Source: Liquorilactobacillus hordei DSM 19519 | Lineage (GTDB): Bacteria > Bacillota > Bacilli > Lactobacillales > Lactobacillaceae | Reading direction: 5' to 3' | Assembly (NCBI RefSeq): GCF_019443985.1 | Contig: NZ_CP049302.1 | Location: 1-55,379 of the forward strand | Length of the DNA: 55,379 bases | Shown here: positions 49,179 through 55,379 of the stretch, in pieces | Position numbering within the stretch: the stretch's first letter is position 1 | How the letters are laid out: each line of letters begins with the position of its first letter | Position numbers and translations under genes: made by a program | Notes under the pieces: model-generated | What the model saw: only the letters and a program-made list of their open reading frames with translations | What the model was told of the DNA's origin: nothing | The model's database searches: none

Positions 49179-51239
49179 TTACAAGTGCATACCCCCATCT
49201 TCATGCCGGTTTCGAGTTTGGTGTTGCCGTTGCTTTTTCGTCATTTCCCACTCAGTCTCTTTTAAGCCGCGTGCCTGTTTTTGTCGTTCGTAATCTTCAT
49301 CACGAGCATATAGAACAGTCATGATCGCGTCACTAAAGGCCGTCTTTAAGTAATAGTCTGGACTAACTGGCTTGTAATTTAGCGGTTGATAATGCCCCAT
49401 ATTTGCTTTTCTGTACTGGTCGTCCTTGGCTTGTTGCTCTTTTAACTGCTTTTGGATTTTCTCGATTTGACTGTTCTTAATCGTCGGATCAGCTTTGCAT
49501 TCGCCAAAAAAGAGTTGTTTAGTACCATCATGCTTTAAAACCCGTTGTAGGTGATGATTCTCTAACTGATCTAAGCTCAGCTGTCCCGATAAATAAGCTA
49601 GTCCTTGTTGATGTTCTTGGGGACTGAACACCTGTGGTGGATTTGCTTGCCACTGTTCAATTGTTTCAGCCTGACATGGCTTTAAAACAGGATCATAGTA
49701 CATCACGGCTGTATAGGCTTGTTCCTGTTTAATCAATGGCAATCCATCTAAATCGCCTTTGGGAAAGGCCCTTTTCAATACTTCATGGTATTGCGTTTTA
49801 ATGACTTGTTTAACGGCCATGATTGCCCGTAGGTCTTTGACTGCTCGAGTAATCTTTTGCTGCTCGGTTGGTGAATACTTTTCTAGTAGAGCTTGATCAA
49901 CGTGTTCTAGACTTTCTAAGCTATCATCATGAATCATCAGCGTATATTTCAGTTCGATTTTGACTTCCTTTTCTTGTTGCATTAATAACTTCCAGCCAAC
50001 GTATGGCCGTTTGGTAAAGGTCAATAATTGTCGGGTCAATAAATCATCACGAATATTCATTAAACGTTCGTTTAATTCACTGCCTTTGAAAATCGTTTGT
50101 TCACTATTAGTTTCTTTAATCAATTCCCGTCGTTCAGCCGCGGTTGTCTGTTCAAAATCAAGCTCTGGATAAAGTTTTTTAGTCGTGCGATCAACTACTT
50201 TATTTAAGAGCTCATCTGCTTTTTTTAGTGAACTTTCTTGTTGGTTAATTGTCAATAATTGCTTAGTGACATCTTCACCAACAGCGTGCTTAATTAAGGT
50301 ACTGTTTTTCCAATTAAATAGCATGCGCCGCTTATCATCTAAACTTTCCAAACTAATATAAGTTTTCAGTTCGTGGCTTAACTCTTTGACCACTTTTTTC
50401 TCGTTAAACGAGAAGTGTTTACTTAGGCTATCTAAGTGACCTCGATTAGCTACTTTTTCCTGCATATTTTTATAGCTAGCTTTGGACTTACGATAGTTCT
50501 TAACTTGTTGATTAAATGCCTTTCTTTCATGCCGTTTGCTATTGATTCCCTCGTGTTGCATTGGTGTGTCAGCTATTCCCTGTTCCACAAATGATTTTTC
50601 ACTGATCCGATCAGGAATGTTTTTTTGCTCTAAAGCCTGATTTACACTTGCCGCCCAATTGTGCCGCCATTCAGTTATTTTTTCTTTTTTATCCCAATCA
50701 ACCAACCAAATTTTTCGGTTTCTCACATTCCCTGCAGGGGTCTTAGTTTTATTACCATGACTATCTAAAATGTATTCTGTTTTTGTTTTCTGTCCCCAAG
50801 TACCATCGGGGTTAAATGGGCGATTGGTTAACATCACGTGTGCGTGTGGATTATCTGGGTGATCACGATGAATCGCTACATCGGCTACCATGCCTTGATC
50901 AACAAAGTTTTCTTGCACGTATTTAGTTAATAATGTTTTTTGTTCATCTACACTTAACTCAATTGGTAAAGCCACGTTAAACTCTTTTGCATACCGTGAG
51001 TTTGATTTACGGTCTTTCTTTTCAACTTCATTCCACAACTGCTCTCGATCACTCGCCCATTCAGGTGAATTTTTTGGCGTCAAAATAAAGCTTTCTGGCA
51101 TGATCGATCGGGCATAAAAATAGTGGCGACCTTCCTTATCATCAAATAGCTTTTCACCACTTCGATAAGCAGCACTGGCAATGGCACTTCGTCCTTTACC
51201 GGCACTAATATTACTAAAACTCATATGAAAGATTGCCAT
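49179..51239 (-). CDS. mobA: MobA/MobL-family (MobQ) relaxase, complete
   Basis: 686 residues from ATG 51239, chosen over GTG 51248 because GAAGG lies at the right distance. Nicking domain: [20 protein letters not shown], Tyr25 in SAAYRSG and the metal-binding [18 protein letters not shown]. In the well-studied family members the catalytic tyrosine is likewise near residue 25. The C-terminal half (240-686) is charged and helical. The enzyme nicks one strand at oriT, stays linked to it, and guides it into a conjugation channel supplied by another element: no type IV secretion or coupling genes are in the window, so the plasmid is mobilizable rather than self-transmissible. Confidence 0.93.
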   Translation of the reverse strand: MAIFHMSFSNISAGKGRSAIASAAYRSGEKLFDDKEGRHYFYARSIMPESFILTPKNSPEWASDREQLWNEVEKKDRKSNSRYAKEFNVALPIELSVDEQKTLLTKYVQENFVDQGMVADVAIHRDHPDNPHAHVMLTNRPFNPDGTWGQKTKTEYILDSHGNKTKTPAGNVRNRKIWLVDWDKKEKITEWRHNWAASVNQALEQKNIPDRISEKSFVEQGIADTPMQHEGINSKRHERKAFNQQVKNYRKSKASYKNMQEKVANRGHLDSLSKHFSFNEKKVVKELSHELKTYISLESLDDKRRMLFNWKNSTLIKHAVGEDVTKQLLTINQQESSLKKADELLNKVVDRTTKKLYPELDFEQTTAAERRELIKETNSEQTIFKGSELNERLMNIRDDLLTRQLLTFTKRPYVGWKLLMQQEKEVKIELKYTLMIHDDSLESLEHVDQALLEKYSPTEQQKITRAVKDLRAIMAVKQVIKTQYHEVLKRAFPKGDLDGLPLIKQEQAYTAVMYYDPVLKPCQAETIEQWQANPPQVFSPQEHQQGLAYLSGQLSLDQLENHHLQRVLKHDGTKQLFFGECKADPTIKNSQIEKIQKQLKEQQAKDDQYRKANMGHYQPLNYKPVSPDYYLKTAFSDAIMTVLYARDEDYERQKQARGLKETEWEMTKKQRQHQTRNRHEDGGMHL

Positions 51240-51323
51240 ATCAGTCACCTTCTCACTTTGGTTCTATGGGTTTAACTTTGTTGTCGCCATCGGCGACTTC
51301 TAATACAGGTTTTAATGGGTTTA

Positions 51324-51363
51324 GCACAACGTCATTTTTGATGACGTGTAAGTGCGCATTGAC
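51324..51363. other. oriT: oriT, overlap copy
   Basis: Same hairpin and TAAGTGCGC as at 926-965, here shown in its true setting next to the complete relaxase gene. Confidence 0.85.
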
Positions 51364-51507
51364 CTCGTTTAACTCGAACAATGATTCCTTAATATCTATT
51401 ATTATTTTACTATTTTTTTAGTGGGTATTCAACTAACCAGTTGTCATTAATTATTTTTAGTGATAATATTTAAGTGACTTTACTAAGCGATTTAGGAGGA
51501 AACTGTT

Positions 51508-51711
51508 ATGTCATTAACCAAATTTCAAAAACAACAACAACAATTTGAAGAACTTAACCGAAAAATAAAGGCTGAAAAAGTTAAGATTGAACAGAACTTA
51601 GGTAAGCAAATTATTAAGCAAGCTAATTTAGACTATGCTAATTTATCTAATGCTGAAATAAAAGCCCTCGCTCAAAAAGTTTCTAACTTTCTAAAAAATA
51701 ATCAAGCCTAA
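51508..51711 (+). CDS. Small coiled-coil mobilization-associated protein, overlap copy
   Basis: Same 67-residue protein as 1110-1313; the physical gene is single. Confidence 0.75.
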   Translation: MSLTKFQKQQQQFEELNRKIKAEKVKIEQNLGKQIIKQANLDYANLSNAEIKALAQKVSNFLKNNQA

Positions 51712-51727
51712 ATTGGTGGTGTTTCAA

Positions 51728-52006
51728 ATGACTAATCAATATGAAAAGTTGGTCAACCAGCAAGCACGTTTAAAGAAAAAAATAGAACAAGAGAATTTCA
51801 AACTTCGCCAATCAGAATATTATGAAAATGCTAAAAAAAGAAAAGAACGAACTAGATTATTAATTCAAAAAGGAGCACTCTTAGATAAATACTTTGAAAT
51901 CGACAATCTTAATACTGATGAAACAGAACAATTTTTGAAAATTTTTTCTGACTATGTGAAAAACAAAAAGCCTGATAAGTTCAAAAAAGACAATCCTACA
52001 AACTAG
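51728..52006 (+). CDS. TraD/MobC-like accessory protein, overlap copy
   Basis: Same 92-residue protein as 1330-1608. Confidence 0.7.
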   Translation: MTNQYEKLVNQQARLKKKIEQENFKLRQSEYYENAKKRKERTRLLIQKGALLDKYFEIDNLNTDETEQFLKIFSDYVKNKKPDKFKKDNPTN

Positions 52007-52963
52007 GGCTGTATTTTTTGTTCTCTTTGTTTTTTTGTAAGCCTATTTCTGGATTCTTTTTAGCAAACTCTTTAAGTTGATTTTGAGTTCTATTACTGAT
52101 TTCTTTTCTAATTAAATCTATTTCTTTTTGTTGCTTAGTATTTGCCTGATTCAGCTTAGTATACTCTTCATTCAATTGGGTATCATTTAATTTCTTTATT
52201 CGTTGTTCTTTAGAAACGGCTTCGTGGTCTTTTGAAGTAAATTGAACTCTTTCTTTTGAAATGCTTTTATCCTCTCGGACGTTTGATAAAAATTTAGCAT
52301 ACGTTCTCGTTCATTAGTTAATTTGTTTTTTGCATATTCAACTAGTCCTGGTACATCTTTGTTAACTTCATATTGGATATATTCATCACGATTTTTTCTT
52401 TCAATAACCAATATCGGTTCTTTTTTTAGAACCAAGCCATAATCAATCAACATCCTTCCTGTTCTACCATTACCGTCACTAAATGGGTGTATTCTTTCAA
52501 ATTCAATATGTTTTTCCATTAAAGTAGTCAAAGTATCATCAAGGCTTTTATCAGTTTGAAATGCTTGATTAAGTTGATCACACCAGGCTTGTATTTTGTT
52601 AGATACCTCAAAGGGTTCTGCCGTTTTAAACTCCGCACCCTGAATATAGTTCGGCAGACTCTTATACTGTCCGCCGTCTGGTAGTATGTGATCGGTTAAT
52701 AATCTGTGAAAATTACGCACTATTAACGGCAAAAAGGGTCTTTTGTCTGTTGCTTCTTTAAAAAGATAGTCAAAAGCTTGTCGGTGATTTTCTACCTCAA
52801 AAACCTCTTTTAAAGAATGCCCTTTTTCACTTGGAAGTTGGCCATACGCTAAAATTAATCTAGTATCATTTAAGGTTAGTGTATTTCCCTCAATTCCTGT
52901 CGAATGATACGCAAAACGAATTAGCACATCTTTTAAGTATTCTTCACTTTATGGACTATACAT
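51996..52963 (-). pseudogene. Fic gene with stop and frameshift, overlap copy
   Basis: Same as 1598-2565, including TAA at codon 5 and the -1 shift. The lesions being in both copies argues against random base-call noise, though both copies may derive from the same reads. Confidence 0.75.
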
Positions 52964-53069
52964 AATCTTCTACTCCCTTTTATTCTTGCCTTAAAGACCA
53001 TTCAGCAAATTTTAGATTCGTCACATCCTTTTAATAGAATCAAATAAGAACGTCGCTACGCTATATTTT

Positions 53070-53174
53070 TTAGATTGTATAGTTACGCTGGCCAGCTTTG
53101 AAATTATTGAGTAACGAATCTTGAACCTCTTTGAGAACATTTGAATCTTTGATTGGTAAGACAACTTGTTGCAT
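53070..53174 (-). pseudogene. Integrase stub, overlap copy
   Basis: Same as 2672-2776. Confidence 0.6.
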
Positions 53175-53251
53175 AGTCTTTTCTCCTTTTCTTGAAATAT
53201 TAAAGCAGTTATGTTATTATTTTTGTAAGGAAAAAGTAAGGAGATGATATT

Positions 53252-53515
53252 GTGAGTGCAGGCAATGTAACTAAGGTTAGCTCGAAGATCACAAGTAAAA
53301 ATCAGATTACAATTCCTAAAACAGTACGTGAACTGTTAAAAGTTCGTTCTACTGACACAATTGAATGGCAGATTGAACCAAATGGTAAAGTAATGATTGT
53401 TCGTAGTAAACCGGATCTATGGCAACTTGTTGATGAACAAGAAAAAAAGTTTGGAAATCTCAGTACAACAGAAGTTGATTGGGGTAAAGACGTAGAAAGT
53501 GAAGACTTTGATTAA
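53252..53515 (+). CDS. mazE: MazE-type antitoxin, overlap copy
   Basis: Same protein as 2854-3117. Confidence 0.88.
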   Translation: MSAGNVTKVSSKITSKNQITIPKTVRELLKVRSTDTIEWQIEPNGKVMIVRSKPDLWQLVDEQEKKFGNLSTTEVDWGKDVESEDFD

Positions 53516-53862
53516 TGAAATTAAAACAAGGCGCTATTTTGTGGATTAATTTAGATCCGGCTAAAGGCACTGAAACTAAGAAAAAGCGACCGTGTTTAAT
53601 TGTGAGCAACGATCACTATAATCGCTATTTTAATACGATCCTTGTTGTACCAATAAGTACATCTGATAAATATCGTACCCTGGAAAAGTATGTTAAATCA
53701 CCGTTATTTATCGGGGTAGACAAGGAAGAAATTCACGGCACAGCATTATTGCAACATGTTCGTGCCATCGATCCAACAAAACGATCAGATGGCGAAGTTG
53801 TGGCCACTTTATCTCAGCAAGAAATTAGTTCAATTAGTACAAAGATCCAACAATTTTTCTGA
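53515..53862 (+). CDS. mazF: MazF-type toxin, overlap copy
   Basis: Same protein as 3117-3464, followed by the same terminator at 53899-53940. Confidence 0.9.
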   Translation: MKLKQGAILWINLDPAKGTETKKKRPCLIVSNDHYNRYFNTILVVPISTSDKYRTLEKYVKSPLFIGVDKEEIHGTALLQHVRAIDPTKRSDGEVVATLSQQEISSISTKIQQFF

Positions 53863-54080
53863 AAAATAGACGTTATTTGTTAATGAAAGAAAAATAATAA
53901 CACCCTATATATACATTATAGATATAGGGGTGCTATTTTAACAATGTTTTTAAGGGGTTATTTATTACTTATAGACCCTCTTAAACTGCTTATTGGAAAT
54001 TTATCTATCGCTCAACGCCCAAGTTACGTTAAATCCAAGATTTTCTAGGTTACGTTTAACGGTTTGCAAATAATGGAATA

Positions 54081-54482
54081 GTGTCCTTTTTATTATTTGC
54101 TTTCATAATTAAGAAAATAATTTCCCTTCCCTTCTCAGTTGAACTAGTCGGTGCTAAATCCTTCTCTGTTAGTAAATTATTTATGGAATCAATAAAATCT
54201 GGTTCAATTTACGGTCGACGTAAAATAGACGTTGAATCAGTTTTTGGTGGATTGAAGGCTTGTTTAGGTTTTAGAAGATTTTCAGTTAGGGGGCTTGAAA
54301 AGGTAAAAAGGGAGGCTGGAATTGCCTTGATGGCAATGAATATTAGAAAATTGGTGGCGAAGAACACCAATTATAATTATTTTATAACACAAAAGAAGAG
54401 ATTAGTGAAAATCAAAGAACGATTTTCACTAATCTCTTTTGTTTTGAAGGACTTATGGCACGGCCCTCTTCATAACGTGTAA
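54081..54482 (+). pseudogene. IS1182-type remnant, overlap copy with the likelier C-terminus
   Basis: As 3683-4078 but with one C fewer, so the end reads HGPLHNV. Which version is correct decides nothing functional, since the gene is a fragment. Confidence 0.7.
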
Positions 54483-54611
54483 CCCTAAATAAAAATGCTC
54501 CTATGATGATATTTTACCAAACTAGCAAAACTAGTCCGGAATCTCATCATAAGAGCATGTATACTTGTGTATAGTAAGTTTGCTGAACTGCAACAAATAC
54601 AGGAGGAACAA

Positions 54612-55079
54612 ATGTTTTTAGCAATGAGAGAGATTAAAAAAGAAAAACTACGGTACGGCTTGATTCTAACAGTCGTCGTCTTAATCAGTTATTTGATTTT
54701 CATTTTAAGTGCCCTGGCGCTCGGGCTGGCAACAGCTAACACCGCTGCGGTGGACAGCTGGCAGTCTAAGTCCTTTGTAATGACCAAAGACGCTAATGGC
54801 AATGCCGGACAGTCATTACTGACAACGAAACAGGTGGATCAGTTAAGCGACGACAAAACCGCAACACTTGGCATTACACCAGTTAATATGAAAATTGGCG
54901 GAAAACGTGAATCCGCACAATTCGTTGGGATGAATAACGACGAGTACATCGCTAAAAACCTACAATTAACCAAGGGGCACTTGCCAAAGGCAGCTAACGA
55001 AGTCGTCCTCGCTGACTCAGTTGATAAGGATATTAAGGGACTAAAGTCACTCAATAATTTTTTTGGAATTAAAGTATAG
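54612..55079 (+). pseudogene. FtsX-like permease stub, overlap copy
   Basis: Same as 4215-4682. Confidence 0.7.
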
Positions 55080-55379
55080 GACGCTTGACTAAGTCCAGCC
55101 AATAACCCCCAAAAAACAGCCATAGGTGCTAAAGATAATGTATTTAAATGTCCTTTGGTTACCAACAAAATTGTACCGATCATTGCAATAATAATTGAAA
55201 TACAGTCTATTCTACGGGGAAACTTTAATTGTCTTAATGCAATAAAAATTATAATGAACAGTGGACCAGTGAATTGTAAAATAGTAGCAGTTGCAGCATT
55301 CCCATACTTAATTGCCATAAAATATGTGAACTGTGATGGAAGCATTCCCAAAAATGAAAAGGCTAACAGTAACATAACA
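54839..55379 (-). pseudogene. EamA transporter fragment, overlap copy cut by window end
   Basis: Same as 4442-4982 of the first copy; the gene start lies beyond the window end and is present only at 5197. Confidence 0.75.

Larger units (their letters stand above)
50399..55379. repeat. Terminal direct repeat, copy 2 (circular overlap)
   Basis: Second copy of 1-4982, one base shorter at the C-run near 54470. The offset is 50398 before that run and 50397 after it. Features listed after this point are the same genes as those near the window start and should be counted once. Confidence 0.95.

Noticed and set aside
50399..55379. True 5 kb tandem or dispersed duplication on the molecule
   Set aside because: The copies sit exactly at both window ends, are identical save one homopolymer base, and together complete the relaxase; unresolved circular overlap is the better explanation.
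1..55379. tRNA, rRNA or conjugative secretion (T4SS/coupling protein) genes
   Set aside because: Looked for and not seen; no VirB4/VirD4-like ATPases among the proteins and no cloverleaf-like segments noticed by eye.

Overview
The window is almost certainly one circular plasmid of about 50.4 kb from a member of the Lactobacillaceae (Lactiplantibacillus/Levilactobacillus-like), written out with its ends overlapping. Bases 1-4982 are repeated at 50399-55379, and the only difference I can read is one C in a C-run (4070-4076 against 54468-54473). The relaxase is cut by base 1 but complete at 49179-51239. The host call rests on low-GC Gram-positive ribosome binding sites (AGGAGG types), LAB-type IS elements (IS30, ISL3, IS3, IS4 and IS1182 relatives), a MobA/MobL relaxase with a hairpin-plus-TAAGTGCGC oriT, an Asp23/AmaP envelope-stress operon, and a lactobacillus-style Crp/Fnr-HMA-Dps-metal ATPase group.

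Layout. (A) 49179-51239 wrapping to 1-4982: mobilization backbone (relaxase, oriT, two small mobilization genes), a doubly broken Fic gene, an integrase stub, a MazEF pair, an IS1182-type remnant and two transporter stubs fused tail to tail. (B) 5298-8613: a Fic/Doc protein lacking the motif histidine with an overlapping 47-codon gene, a 1.3 kb AT-rich non-coding zone with a probable small RNA, two arrays of 8-bp repeats, and a ParA plus small partner. This is the maintenance region, but I recognise no replication initiator anywhere. (C) 8624-22120: insertion-sequence-rich cargo holding a truncated 2-hydroxyacid dehydrogenase driven from an IS30 end, a complete carbohydrate ABC importer, an M42 peptidase stub and a GT4 glycosyltransferase. 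(D) 22341-27163: stress block (SDR, Asp23/Gls24, GlsB, DUF2273, AmaP, MgtC, CsbD). (E) 27585-31146: IS30-bounded segment with CorA. (F) 31230-35860: alpha-glucosidase, sugar transporter and LacI regulator, with a cut AEC carrier.

(G) 36399-40801 is the most unusual part: a self-cleaving S24-type repressor divergent from a small ORF, a holin-like protein, a 696-residue lysin-like protein (binding repeats, DUF1906-type glycosidase fold, C-terminal hydrophobic hairpin) and a four-helix membrane protein. No phage structural, packaging or replication genes are present. It reads as a stand-alone, probably DNA-damage-inducible lysis or bacteriocin-like module; that function is inference.

(H) 41423-48683: an intact serine recombinase, an AbrB/ParE-type toxin-antitoxin pair, and a visibly more GC-rich metal/redox block (N-terminally cut CPG-type P-ATPase, WCPPC thioredoxin, CsoR/CstR-like sensor, Nudix, Dps-like protein, HMA chaperone, Crp/Fnr regulator) with recognisable palindromic operators. 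Overall the plasmid is a mosaic: several addiction systems and a mobilization module carry sugar-use, envelope-stress and metal-handling cargo joined by many truncated IS copies.
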